A model generated the notes under the pieces. It was not told the DNA's origin and searched no databases. It worked only from the letters and a program-made list of their open reading frames with translations. From assembly GCA_027488815.1 (NCBI GenBank), contig JAIYAX010000012.1, positions 62,001-126,000 on the forward strand: a DNA stretch of 64,000 nucleotides, in the 5' to 3' direction. A program made the position numbers and the translations under genes. This stretch comes from Cytophagaceae bacterium (GTDB lineage: Bacteria > Bacteroidota > Bacteroidia > Cytophagales > JAIYAX01). This document shows positions 17,213-26,546 of the stretch, one piece after another. Position 1 is the first letter of the stretch. Each line of letters starts with the position of its first letter.

Positions 17213-18010
17213 ATGCCCATCTATGTCGACCAGATGGGCAATAGGCTGGAGCTGAAAAAAGCCCCTCAGAGAATTATATCCCTGGTTCCCTCACAGACCG
17301 AGCTATTGCTTGATCTGGGTTTGGAAGATCGGATTTTGGGGCGTACCCGCTTTTGCATACACCCGAAAGACAAAGTAGCCGGGATCACCAAAATAGGAGG
17401 CACCAAGACCGCTGACCCTTCCCGAGTGGCAGCCCTGCAACCCGACCTTATCATTGGCAACAAAGAGGAGAACGAGCAGAGCAACATCGAAGCACTCAGC
17501 CGTATCGCTCCGGTATGGATGAGTGACATCCGGAACCTGAACGAGGCCTTGCAGATGATAACCATGTTAGGTCAGGTGTTACAAGTGGAGCAAGCTGCTC
17601 ATGATCTGGCGAACAGAATTACTCATCGATTTGAAAAGTTAGAGAGCGATCAGACCCAACCCGTATCTGCCCTGTATCTGATTTGGTACCAACCCTGGAT
17701 GGCAGCCGGACAGGGCACCTTTATCGACTCCATGCTTCCCTATGCCGGTTTCCAAAACGTACTTCAGAGGGATCGATACCCGATTCTAACAGCAGAGGAA
17801 CTGGGCAGATTAAAACCCGAAACCGTCTTGCTGAGCTCAGAGCCTTTCCCATTCCGAAGCAAGCATGTGGAGGAATTACAAAAGCTGCTTCCTGAAAGTC
17901 GTATCTTGCTCGTAGACGGGGAGTGTTTCTCCTGGTATGGGAGCCGTTTGCTTTTGGCAGCAGATTATTTTGAATACCTGAAAAAGGAGCAGCAAGGCAT
18001 CGTTTTATGA
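17213..18010 (+). CDS. BtuF-like helical-backbone metal/cobalamin-binding protein without signal peptide
   Basis: 265 aa, periplasmic-binding-protein fold of the BtuF/FepB class: QRIISLVPSQTELLLDLGLE, then PDLIIGNKEENEQSNIEAL, the central helix, and the GTFIDSMLPYAGFQNV segment typical of cobalamin/iron-complex binding proteins. It starts directly with MPIYVDQMGNRLELKKAPQR: no signal peptide or lipobox, so it is predicted to be cytoplasmic. Such leaderless relatives exist and their ligand is unknown. Overlaps the next gene by ATGA. No ABC permease or ATPase partner nearby. Confidence 0.85.
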   Translation: MPIYVDQMGNRLELKKAPQRIISLVPSQTELLLDLGLEDRILGRTRFCIHPKDKVAGITKIGGTKTADPSRVAALQPDLIIGNKEENEQSNIEALSRIAPVWMSDIRNLNEALQMITMLGQVLQVEQAAHDLANRITHRFEKLESDQTQPVSALYLIWYQPWMAAGQGTFIDSMLPYAGFQNVLQRDRYPILTAEELGRLKPETVLLSSEPFPFRSKHVEELQKLLPESRILLVDGECFSWYGSRLLLAADYFEYLKKEQQGIVL

Positions 18011-19503
18011 GCCACAAAAAGGTTTTTTCCATCGATACCATCCGGGAGCTTGATCGACTCACCTTGCAGGAAACCGGCATTTCAGACTGGCAATTGATGG
18101 AGCAGGCGGCGAACGCTTTTGTCAACGTGGTCAAAAAACGATTTCCCTCAGGTCTATTTCATGTGTACTGCGGCCCGGGTAACAATGGGGGAGATGGCCT
18201 TGCGATTGCCAGACTGTTGAAAGGTTTGGGCAATGAGGTAAGGGTGTATGTGCTCGATCTTCCCGGACAAAGTAACTCCTCTTGCTTCCTCCAGAACCTG
18301 GAGCTTCTGCCTTCTGCCATTCCCTTGCAAAGGGCTGAGGCATTTGAGGCTGCCCCAAACGGAATGATCATAGATGCCTTTTTAGGTTCCGGTGTCAACC
18401 GCAGGCCGGAAGGAGGCTTGCTGAAAACCATTCAGTCCATCAATCAGTCGGCTGCAACCGTGATTTCCGTGGATATTCCTTCCGGAATTCATGGAGATGG
18501 CGCTCTTCCAGCAGAGGGTGCTGCCATAAGGGCCGATTTCACGATCACTTTTGAATCTGCCAAAGCGGTTTTTTTCCTTCCGGAGTTCGATGAGTACTTA
18601 GGAGAATGCATCACTGTTCCGATTGGGCTATCGGCCGGGGCGATGGCTACATTGCCGGCCTATGCAGAGCTGCTTAGCCAGCAGGGCATCAAAGAATGGC
18701 TCCCCCAACGCCATCGATGGGACCATAAGGGTCGCTTTGGCCATGTACTGCTGGTGGCAGGCAGCATAGGCAAGATGGGTGCAGCAACTCTGGCAGCGAG
18801 AGCTGTGATGATGGCAGGAGCTGGAAAATGCACCTGCTATGTCCCTAAGGCGGGCCTGACGGTGATTCAAACTACAGTTCCCGAGGCCATGGCAATACCT
18901 TCCACCTCTAAAAAGGAGGTGGAAGGGCTTTTTGACAGCTCCTGGGCGGATGTAATCGCCATTGGACCCGGCATAGGGCAAGGCAACGGAGCAGAGAAGG
19001 CCCTTAAAAAAGCCTTGCTTGAAAAAGACAACCCCATGGTGATTGATGCCGATGGCCTGAACCTGCTTGGCAGGCAGAGCGCAAGCTTTCAGGCCCGGGT
19101 GCCGATGGTGCTTACCCCTCATCCCGGAGAGGCGGACAGGCTGTTCGGGCCATCTTTGACGGGGGCAGAGCGGCTGCGTAGAGCAAGAGATTTTGCAAGC
19201 GAAAAAGGAGCGGTAGTCGTACTCAAAGGTGGAAAAACAGCCATTTGCTGTCCTGAGGGCGCCCTTTACTTTTGTGATCTGGGCAATCCGGGCATGGCAA
19301 CAGCAGGCTCAGGAGATGTGCTCACCGGGGTCATCGCCGCTCTGCTTGCACAGGGTTTGACCGCTGAGAAAGCGGCTGCAGCAGGGGTTTTTCTGCACGC
19401 TCTGGCAGGTGATTTGGCTGCCTCCGCCAAAGGGCAACACTCATTAATCGCCTCTGATATTTTGCAGTTCCTGCCAAATGCTTTTTTGAAAATCCTCAGC
19501 TAA
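18007..19503 (+). CDS. nnr: Bifunctional NAD(P)H-hydrate epimerase / ADP-dependent dehydratase
   Basis: 498 aa. YjeF_N epimerase domain (1 to about 215; YCGPGNNGGDGLAIARLL at about 55-72, SVDIPSGIHGD) fused to the ADP-dependent (S)-NAD(P)H-hydrate dehydratase (about 225-498; LTPHPGEADRL, VLKGGKTAI, and NPGMATAGSGDVLTGVIAAL). Repairs hydrated NADH/NADPH in the cytoplasm. ATG overlaps the stop of the BtuF-like gene. Confidence 0.95.
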   Translation: MSHKKVFSIDTIRELDRLTLQETGISDWQLMEQAANAFVNVVKKRFPSGLFHVYCGPGNNGGDGLAIARLLKGLGNEVRVYVLDLPGQSNSSCFLQNLELLPSAIPLQRAEAFEAAPNGMIIDAFLGSGVNRRPEGGLLKTIQSINQSAATVISVDIPSGIHGDGALPAEGAAIRADFTITFESAKAVFFLPEFDEYLGECITVPIGLSAGAMATLPAYAELLSQQGIKEWLPQRHRWDHKGRFGHVLLVAGSIGKMGAATLAARAVMMAGAGKCTCYVPKAGLTVIQTTVPEAMAIPSTSKKEVEGLFDSSWADVIAIGPGIGQGNGAEKALKKALLEKDNPMVIDADGLNLLGRQSASFQARVPMVLTPHPGEADRLFGPSLTGAERLRRARDFASEKGAVVVLKGGKTAICCPEGALYFCDLGNPGMATAGSGDVLTGVIAALLAQGLTAEKAAAAGVFLHALAGDLAASAKGQHSLIASDILQFLPNAFLKILS

Positions 19504-19517
19504 AGAAGGAATATCCC

Positions 19518-19525
19518 TACCTTTG
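19518..19525 (+). promoter_or_regulatory. Possible -7 box for the MarC gene
   Basis: TACCTTTG, 12 bp before ATG 19538; a matching -33 is not clear (nearest TTTG is 29 bp upstream). Confidence 0.4.
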
Positions 19526-19537
19526 CGGTTCTGTTGT

Positions 19538-20167
19538 ATGGAGCAATTGCTGGGCACATTTACCGTTCTTTTTTCGATAGTTAATCCTTTCAGTGCGATG
19601 CCTGTGTTTGTGGCTCTCACGGAGAGCTATTCTCCTGAACAGCGCAGCGAACAGGCCTTAAAAGCCTGCCTCTACATGACAGGTATTCTGGTGGTTTTCT
19701 TCTTCGCAGGCAATTTTATTCTGAATTTTTTTAACCTGCGAATTGAAGATATACGCATCGCAGGAGGGCTCTTGATCATGAAGTCCGGCCTTTCCTTACT
19801 GAATATCGACGCCCACAAAGGCAAACCCATTTCAAAAAAGGTTAAAATGGAAGGAATGCAAAAAGAAGACATCTCCTTCACACCATTGGCCATGCCGCTT
19901 CTCTCCGGCCCCGGAGCGATAGCCGTATGCATCGGTTTTTATGGAAAAACGGTCGAAATCTTCGATTATGTCAGCGTCATCATTGCTATTGTTACGGTCA
20001 GCTTTATTTCATTCCTTATTCTCAAATCCTCTTTTCGCTTAACACAACTTCTGGGCAAGGGAGGGATGGCTGCCCTTACCCGCATGATGGGTTTCATTAC
20101 CTTGAGCATCGGTGTAAGCTTTGTGTTGAACGGTATTTTGGCCCTGGCCGAACGATTATTTCCCTGA
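19538..20167 (+). CDS. MarC family integral membrane protein
   Basis: 209 aa with about six transmembrane helices; IVNPFSAMPVFVALT near the N-terminus and PLAMPLLSGPGAIAVCIGFYG in the middle are the two MarC/UPF0056 signatures. Function unsettled; the old multiple-antibiotic-resistance link of MarC is not supported. Start ATG 19538; five extra upstream codons from a TTG are less likely. Stop is 3 bp before the propeller kinase gene. Confidence 0.93.
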   Translation: MEQLLGTFTVLFSIVNPFSAMPVFVALTESYSPEQRSEQALKACLYMTGILVVFFFAGNFILNFFNLRIEDIRIAGGLLIMKSGLSLLNIDAHKGKPISKKVKMEGMQKEDISFTPLAMPLLSGPGAIAVCIGFYGKTVEIFDYVSVIIAIVTVSFISFLILKSSFRLTQLLGKGGMAALTRMMGFITLSIGVSFVLNGILALAERLFP

Positions 20168-20170
20168 GCC

Positions 20171-23100
20171 ATGCGTGGTAGTGTTGCTGTTCTTCTCATC
20201 GCCCTTGTTTTTTTAACACCTGCCCGGGTTCTTGCGCAGAAGAGTAAGCTGCCATTTTTTAATCATCCGGTGAATGTCAAGCTTTCACAGCATACCATCA
20301 ATGATTTGTTTCAGGATAGCTATGGCTACCTATGGCTCGCCACACAGGATGGCCTCAACAGGTACAATGGCTACGAAGTCAGTATTTTCAGGTATCAGAT
20401 CAACGATCCGAACAGTCTCTCGGAGAATTTTACGCTCTGTCTTGCCGAGGACAGCAAACGAAACATTTGGGTAGGCACCATCAAGGGTTTGAACATCTGG
20501 AACCGATCCACTCAAAAGATACATCGGGTATTCCTGGATACCACCAACAAGGAAAACCAGCCGGTAAGCTCGATTTTGAAAGTGGACTCTTTGCAAATGG
20601 CGGTCATTTCCGGAGGGAATTTGTTTGTGCTTTCGGCTGCTGAAGCACTTAGGTCCAGGCAGTTATCCAATCCAAGGCTCCGGGGAATCGGAAGCAAAGG
20701 CTGGGTTGATTCAGGAAAATGGATCTGGCATACCCAAGACTCTGAGTTGCGGATGAGCGACATCAAAACCGGTAAAACCATACGTGCGGTGCCCTTTGCC
20801 CAACAGGTTCGGGATTTTTTCCTCACGATCGACCAAGTCTTGTGGATTGCTACAGACTCAGGTTTGTATTTTCTCGGACCGGGAATGACACGTACTCAGG
20901 CTTTCCCTGCCACGCACAGGGCTTTTTCCGGGCTCAGAACATTTGCGCTCGGCGAGAACGATTACGAACTCTGGGTAGGCGGTGAGCAAGGCATCAATAT
21001 TCTTCAAAAGAAAAACAATGGCTGGTTTCATCTCCGGTCCCTCACACATGATCCACTGGATGCAGAGAGTATCCCGGTAAGTCAGGTGTTCTCTCTGATG
21101 AAAGACCAAACGGGCATGACCTGGGTTGGAACTTCTCACGATGGCGTTTTTACCCGAAAAATGGGAGGGACCTTGTTTAGTGTTTTCCAACACAAACACA
21201 GTGATGAACCTTCTCTAAGCAGCCATATCAATTGGTCGATCAGTCAGACCAGAAGCGGTAAATACCTGATTGGTTCTGCCAATGGTCTCAATATTTGCGA
21301 TTTTAATACCAGCACAGGAGTACTTGCCGAAAACCGCTTTCTGAGCTTCAAAAACCATTTGCAAGCGCCTCTTTCGGTATTTCAGGTCTTTGAACTGCCT
21401 ACAGCAGAGCTTATGATCGGTACCAATGCAGGTTTGTTCCTCTGCAATCCTGAAAACGGAGAATACCAGTCCTACACCTACCAATCCAAACCCGTGCATC
21501 TGAAAATCATGCACCTCAGCTCCGACTCAGATGGTAGAATATGGTGCGCTACCTCTCAGGGAGCTTATCTGAGCCGTCCGGGAAGTTTGGAACTAATTAA
21601 CCCGGCACTTGAATTACCAAAATTCAATATACCTGACCTAGGCTATATGAGCAGGGTTTTTCAGGACAAACAAGGCAGGATTTGGCTGGGTAGCCTGCAA
21701 GGATTTTGGGCGATAGATCCGAAGAGCGGGGAAGTATTGCTTTCACTGAAGGACTTCCTTGATCAACCGGAAACACATCAGCGACAGGTTTCGGCCTTCG
21801 CACAGGACAGCCTGGGAAGAATTTGGTTTTCCACTTTTGGAGCAGGGATTTTTTGCATGAATGAAAAGTTTAAAACATTGACTTCCTATTCAGAAGCCAA
21901 TGGTTTATCCAATAACGTGGTTTATTCTCTGCTGGAAGACGATGAACATTTCTTCTGGCTCACCACCAACAGGGGCCTGATGAGGTTTAACCCCTACACA
22001 GCTGCCTTGGTGACCTACCATCAGGAAGACGGCTTACCGATTGAAGAATTTAACCAGAATGGTTTTTACAAAGACCGGAACGGATACCTCTTTTTCTCCA
22101 GCACTGCCGGTTTAGTGATGAAGAATCAGGAAAACAAGGGGGCCTATAATTCCCCAACCCCTATAGTCCTGACCAGCATTGATATCAACTACAAATCGAT
22201 GGACTCAAACCATCCCTCCCGCAAAGGACTGCCTTTTGAGGAGCTAAGCAAGATCGATCTCAATTATGCAGACCGTGTGGTGGCTTTTGAGTTTTCAGCA
22301 CTTGATTTCCGCAATTCCGACAGGATCAGCTATGCCTATATGTTGGAGGGATTCAACAAGAACTGGGTAAAAGTGCCTGCTGAGCGCAGGTATGTGACCT
22401 ACTCCAGTTTGCCATCAGGTACCTATGTGCTCAAGGTAAAAGCAGCTGTTGAGAAGGAGCAGTGGAACAGCAAAGTTCTGAGTCTGGTCATTCAGGTACA
22501 TCCACCTTTCTGGGCGACCTGGTGGTTTATGGGTGGAGTTGCTGTGATTCTGCTGGGTATCGGAATGGGAAGCATCTACCTTTTCTCCAGGCAACGGCTC
22601 ATCAGGAAAAATCAGGAATTGAGCGTGTTACGGCAGGTGCAGGAAGAACGGGAGCGAATCTCGAGGGATTTGCATGACCATGTAGGAGCGCAGATCACGT
22701 ATATGATTACCAAGCTGGATCATTTGCAGTTCAAGGTTCCTCAGGCGCAGGAGTTACCCCATCGACTTGAAGTGATTAGTTCCCAAGCCCGTTCTACCAT
22801 GCAATTGCTCAGAGAAACCATTTGGGCCATCAGAAAAGAACAAGTAAGCCTGCTGGAGTTCACACAAAAGCTGAAGGAATACATGAGCCAGATGTTTACC
22901 GGCATTGACCACATGACCTATGAGTTGCAGTCACAGGAGCCCTTACCGGAAAGAACCCTGAAGCCCATCAAGGCCCTCAACACATTTAGAATCATCCAGG
23001 AGGCGGTGACCAACTCAACAAAATATTCCGGAGGAACCTGGGTGAAAATACAGATTTCAGAAAATCTGGGTGAGCTGATGGTAGAGATTGCTGACAACGG

Positions 23101-23245
23101 CTGTGGTTTTTCAGAAGTAAACGATGACCCTACCGGTTTTCATAACGGTTTGGAAAACATGCGCTTCAGGGCAGAAGAGATGGGCGGAAGACTGGAGTTC
23201 TTTAACAATCAGGGTGCACATGTTCGTCTGACGGTTGAAGTGTGA
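20171..23245 (+). CDS. Two-component-propeller sensor histidine kinase (HisKA_3)
   Basis: 1024 aa. Signal peptide (1-24, ends VLAQ), then two seven-bladed 'regulator propeller' domains to about residue 685 with recurring DSxGxxW/GxxxGLNxW units, a Y_Y_Y domain (about 690-765), one transmembrane helix (about 783-805), HisKA_3 with ERERISRDLHDHVGAQ (His835) and HATPase with EAVTNSTKYS N-box near 942 and DNGCGFSEV. Large periplasmic sensor for polysaccharide or other surface signals, with NarL-type output. The expected partner is the regulator at 25869, now 2.6 kb away because another gene lies between. Confidence 0.93.
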   Translation: MRGSVAVLLIALVFLTPARVLAQKSKLPFFNHPVNVKLSQHTINDLFQDSYGYLWLATQDGLNRYNGYEVSIFRYQINDPNSLSENFTLCLAEDSKRNIWVGTIKGLNIWNRSTQKIHRVFLDTTNKENQPVSSILKVDSLQMAVISGGNLFVLSAAEALRSRQLSNPRLRGIGSKGWVDSGKWIWHTQDSELRMSDIKTGKTIRAVPFAQQVRDFFLTIDQVLWIATDSGLYFLGPGMTRTQAFPATHRAFSGLRTFALGENDYELWVGGEQGINILQKKNNGWFHLRSLTHDPLDAESIPVSQVFSLMKDQTGMTWVGTSHDGVFTRKMGGTLFSVFQHKHSDEPSLSSHINWSISQTRSGKYLIGSANGLNICDFNTSTGVLAENRFLSFKNHLQAPLSVFQVFELPTAELMIGTNAGLFLCNPENGEYQSYTYQSKPVHLKIMHLSSDSDGRIWCATSQGAYLSRPGSLELINPALELPKFNIPDLGYMSRVFQDKQGRIWLGSLQGFWAIDPKSGEVLLSLKDFLDQPETHQRQVSAFAQDSLGRIWFSTFGAGIFCMNEKFKTLTSYSEANGLSNNVVYSLLEDDEHFFWLTTNRGLMRFNPYTAALVTYHQEDGLPIEEFNQNGFYKDRNGYLFFSSTAGLVMKNQENKGAYNSPTPIVLTSIDINYKSMDSNHPSRKGLPFEELSKIDLNYADRVVAFEFSALDFRNSDRISYAYMLEGFNKNWVKVPAERRYVTYSSLPSGTYVLKVKAAVEKEQWNSKVLSLVIQVHPPFWATWWFMGGVAVILLGIGMGSIYLFSRQRLIRKNQELSVLRQVQEERERISRDLHDHVGAQITYMITKLDHLQFKVPQAQELPHRLEVISSQARSTMQLLRETIWAIRKEQVSLLEFTQKLKEYMSQMFTGIDHMTYELQSQEPLPERTLKPIKALNTFRIIQEAVTNSTKYSGGTWVKIQISENLGELMVEIADNGCGFSEVNDDPTGFHNGLENMRFRAEEMGGRLEFFNNQGAHVRLTVEV

Positions 23246-23274
23246 CATTGTTACTTCCAATCCCGTTGAGACAA

Positions 23275-25527
23275 ATGACACGACAAACGATCATAATATT
23301 GACAGCGTTGCTCTCTGCTCTTAATATGCTCGCACAAAATTTACCTGAATCAACTGTAACTGGTTTAGTGTTTGACGAATCAACTGGAATGCCTTTGCCC
23401 TATGCTAACGTGTTGGTGAAAGGCAGTAGTATTGGAACAGTTACAAATTTCAAAGGAGAATTTAGAATCAGTATACCAACCAATTTCAAAAGTGACAGCT
23501 TGAAAATATCCTACATAGGTTACAAAACCAATTCAGTTGCTATATCAGAGCTTTCAACAGATAGTAAGATATTTCTAGTGGAGAGTGTAAATACCCTGAA
23601 CGAGGTGCAGATTACAGGACAATCTGCTCTGTCTATCATGAAATCTGCTATTAAGAAAATACCTACCAATTACTATAGCCAATCCTACAAGAGTAAGGGG
23701 TTCTACAGGATAACATCAAAGAAGGATGCAAAATATATGCATCTCTCGGAAGCCGTATTTGAACTCCATAATGCTAAAAAAGCAAGCCAGTTCAAACTCG
23801 CAAAAATGCGAGCAATAAAAGATGAAAGGGAATCGCATGGTTTAGATCTCGGACTGAAACCAAACGGAATAATTGAATTCGATATCATAAACCATTCGAC
23901 TGAGTTTGATTTTCTCCGTGAGAAAGGGTTAAAAGATTACGATGTTGATTTCGAGGAAAATATTACATACATGGATCAGGAGGTATTTGTGCTTTCCTTT
24001 GATCAAAAAGATGGAGTTAAGAAAGCTGGCTACAAGGGAAAGGTTTTTATCGACACAAAAACTTATGCAATAGTATATCTTGACTATGGATTTAGCCCAA
24101 AAAGCATTAAGTATCACAAATTTGGTGATGCTGCTCAGCGTGCCTTGATGAAGATTTTAGACATACACATTGAAATGCCTAAATCCGATTATAAGATTTC
24201 ATATAAAGGGATTGGCGGAAGATACTATCTAAATACAGTTTACAATGAGGCTGTATTAATATTTCAAAGCAGCAGGTATCACTATAACTTTCTGGCCGAT
24301 ACCCGTGTTGACTATATCGTAAATGATTTAGATGTTACTAATACCTTGCCCTTTGCTAATAAAGAGACGCTCGGCAACAGTAAATTAATAGAAGAACAAG
24401 ATTCCCCATATGATAAATCTTTCTGGGACGGTTATAATATTATTCTCCCAAACGTTGATTTTACTTCTATTGCTAAAAGCATTGAGTCTAACAATACAGC
24501 TAACGATACTCAAAGAGAGATTGAAGACAAATTGCCGAAGTACCCAAAGGATAAAGCAAGTAGGGTTGACTCTATCCTATCTTTCTATAATCGAAAGGGA
24601 CTGTTCAATGGGAATGCTTTGATAGAGTACGAGGGAAAGACTATTCTTCAAAAAAGCTATAATAATAGGCTCACAGAAAATCAGTTGAAAACCCAGTTTA
24701 GGATAGGCTCCGTAGGTAAGACATTCACTTCGATGTTAATATTAATGTTAGAAAAAGACGGGCTTCTTAAACTTACAGATTCAGTGAAAGAGTATTTGCC
24801 CACTTATAGACATAGAAACATTACTATTGAGCAGTTGCTAACTCATCAATCAGGTTTGCCTGATTATCTAGCTAAGAATGAATATGTGATTCGTCTTTTT
24901 GAAAAGGAATTTTCAGTAGGAGAATTAGTTGAACAATTTTGCAGCGACTCTCTGGAATTTGATTCAGGGAGTAAATTCCAATATTCCAATTCAGGCTATG
25001 TTGTCCTAAGTCTTATTGTCGAAAAAGTGTCAGGGAAATCCTTTGGAGAGGTATTGAAAGAAAGAATATTTCAACCCTTGCAAATGAACGATACCTATTT
25101 TGGGACCTCAGTTGATACTGCGAACCTTGCTACAGGATACATGTACGGACAGCCTGAGCCAAAGTACTATCCACAGAATGTAAGTGGTGCAGGTGGAATA
25201 ACTTCAACATTGGAGGATATGATAAAATGGAGCCACAGTATTGAAGAGGAAACGCTTCTTCCAAAAGAGAAATTGGATTTACTATTTGTTCCAAGAGCTA
25301 GTTACTCGGATTGGGATGCCGACTATGGATACGGTTGGATGTTAGATAAGTATAAGTTCAAGACTTCAAAAAATAATGTTATCCGCTACCATCCAGGCAC
25401 TGATTTTGGCTTTTATTCGATGTTTTTAAAACAACATGAGAAAAAGATCACGCTAATTCTGCTCAATAATACTGGCGATTTTCCCCGATTTGAAATTTCC
25501 GACTTGATCTTAAATACACTTGACTAA
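23275..25527 (+). CDS. CarboxypepD_reg_2 protein fused to a serine beta-lactamase-type hydrolase
   Basis: 750 aa from ATG 23275. Signal peptide MTRQTIIILTALLSALNMLA; CarboxypepD_reg_2 domain at about 25-110 (GLVFDESTGMPLPYANVLVK); a central region (about 120-410) as found in outer-membrane DUF5686-like proteins (FYRITSKKDAKYMHLSE); and a C-terminal class C beta-lactamase/DD-peptidase-like domain with Ser479-x-x-Lys482 in GSVGKTF, Tyr570-Ser-Asn572, and His706-Pro-Gly708. All three catalytic motifs are present, so it should be an active serine hydrolase; substrate unknown. Visibly AT-richer than both neighbours and inserted between a kinase and its regulator, which points to acquisition. Confidence 0.82.
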   Translation: MTRQTIIILTALLSALNMLAQNLPESTVTGLVFDESTGMPLPYANVLVKGSSIGTVTNFKGEFRISIPTNFKSDSLKISYIGYKTNSVAISELSTDSKIFLVESVNTLNEVQITGQSALSIMKSAIKKIPTNYYSQSYKSKGFYRITSKKDAKYMHLSEAVFELHNAKKASQFKLAKMRAIKDERESHGLDLGLKPNGIIEFDIINHSTEFDFLREKGLKDYDVDFEENITYMDQEVFVLSFDQKDGVKKAGYKGKVFIDTKTYAIVYLDYGFSPKSIKYHKFGDAAQRALMKILDIHIEMPKSDYKISYKGIGGRYYLNTVYNEAVLIFQSSRYHYNFLADTRVDYIVNDLDVTNTLPFANKETLGNSKLIEEQDSPYDKSFWDGYNIILPNVDFTSIAKSIESNNTANDTQREIEDKLPKYPKDKASRVDSILSFYNRKGLFNGNALIEYEGKTILQKSYNNRLTENQLKTQFRIGSVGKTFTSMLILMLEKDGLLKLTDSVKEYLPTYRHRNITIEQLLTHQSGLPDYLAKNEYVIRLFEKEFSVGELVEQFCSDSLEFDSGSKFQYSNSGYVVLSLIVEKVSGKSFGEVLKERIFQPLQMNDTYFGTSVDTANLATGYMYGQPEPKYYPQNVSGAGGITSTLEDMIKWSHSIEEETLLPKEKLDLLFVPRASYSDWDADYGYGWMLDKYKFKTSKNNVIRYHPGTDFGFYSMFLKQHEKKITLILLNNTGDFPRFEISDLILNTLD

Positions 25528-25868
25528 CGTACAATTTAAAGATAGTGAGGCATAGTTGGCACGTGGCGGTAACAAAATGTTTGCGCAAGGGTGGGGTAAT
25601 GTGCAGGCTCAAAGTGTTGTCTTCGTTCAACGTTTTGTCACGTTCACAGATTCGTTTTCAAAAGCCCACCACTGCACAATCTGCAAACCAATAAGGTCAT
25701 GAGGCAAAACTATTTTCCCAATACAATGCCACACCAATCTGTTCGTTGTACTGACCGGTGAATGATTAAACAACTCAATGTCAGACAGACATCTTTTCCT
25801 AAAAAATGGACTGGAAATAATGCAAATGCCGTATAGCCTGGATACTTTATTTTTATTTGCTTAGGGCC
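25528..25868. other. Intergenic tail after the beta-lactamase fusion gene
   Basis: 340 bases, no gene. The first ~160 bases begin with ctaacgtacaatt at the stop codon and contain gcacgtggcggtaacaaaat and the partly inverted pair gtttgcgcaag / ctgcaaac. It has the look of the GC-richer tails found after the other accessory genes. The last part must carry the promoter of the response regulator, but no exact TAnnTTTG box was found. Confidence 0.4.
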
Positions 25869-26543
25869 ATGCAGATCTCAATTGCTTTAGTCGAAGACAA
25901 TCCTTCTCTGACACAGGTGATATCGGAGACGTTGGGCCTTTTTGACGAGCTAAAACTGGTGTTTACAGCCAGCAACGGACGAAATGCCTTGCAAAAACTG
26001 GAAGGACTGCGGGAATTGCCTCAGGTGATTTTAATGGATATCGAGATGCCGGTAATGGATGGAATCCGAACCACAGCAGAGCTTACAAAAAAGTACCCTG
26101 AGATCAAGGTGGTCATGCTTTCGGTATTTGATCAGGATGATAAGATTTTTCAATCTATACTGGCCGGGGCTACAGGCTATTTGTTAAAAGACGAGAAACC
26201 CGGCAGGCTCATGCAGGCCATTGAAGATGCCATCACCGGAGGGGCTCCCATGTCGGCACAGATCGCAGGCAGGGCATTGCAGATGCTTCGTAAAAACATG
26301 AGCCCTGTACTGCCAGGAGCAGAGGAGGTATCCATGCCAAGAAGTGGAGTTGATCTTACCCGACGGGAATGGGAAATTCTTGAAGACCTTTCGAACGGGT
26401 TAAGTTATCAGCAGATAGCAGATAAACTGGTCATCAGCCCCAAGACCGTTCGTAAGCATATTGAAAACATTTACGAAAAACTACGGGTACACAACAAGGT
26501 AGAGGCCACTCAGTTAGCCATTAAAAACCGCTGGTTTCAATAG
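25869..26543 (+). CDS. NarL/FixJ family response regulator
   Basis: 224 aa. Receiver domain with acidic pair Glu9-Asp10, phosphoacceptor Asp57 (VILMDIEMPVMDG) and Lys in GYLLKDE; LuxR-type HTH at about 158-222 (LTRREWEILEDLSNGLSYQQ, then KTVRKHIENIYEKL). Natural partner of the HisKA_3 kinase at 20171. Start ATG 25869 in place of an upstream TTG because it gives the standard receiver N-terminus. Confidence 0.95.
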   Translation: MQISIALVEDNPSLTQVISETLGLFDELKLVFTASNGRNALQKLEGLRELPQVILMDIEMPVMDGIRTTAELTKKYPEIKVVMLSVFDQDDKIFQSILAGATGYLLKDEKPGRLMQAIEDAITGGAPMSAQIAGRALQMLRKNMSPVLPGAEEVSMPRSGVDLTRREWEILEDLSNGLSYQQIADKLVISPKTVRKHIENIYEKLRVHNKVEATQLAIKNRWFQ

Positions 26544-26546
26544 CTA

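Noticed and set aside
18628-19122. 164-codon minus-strand frame
   Set aside because: Antisense to the NAD(P)H-hydrate repair gene; no domain.
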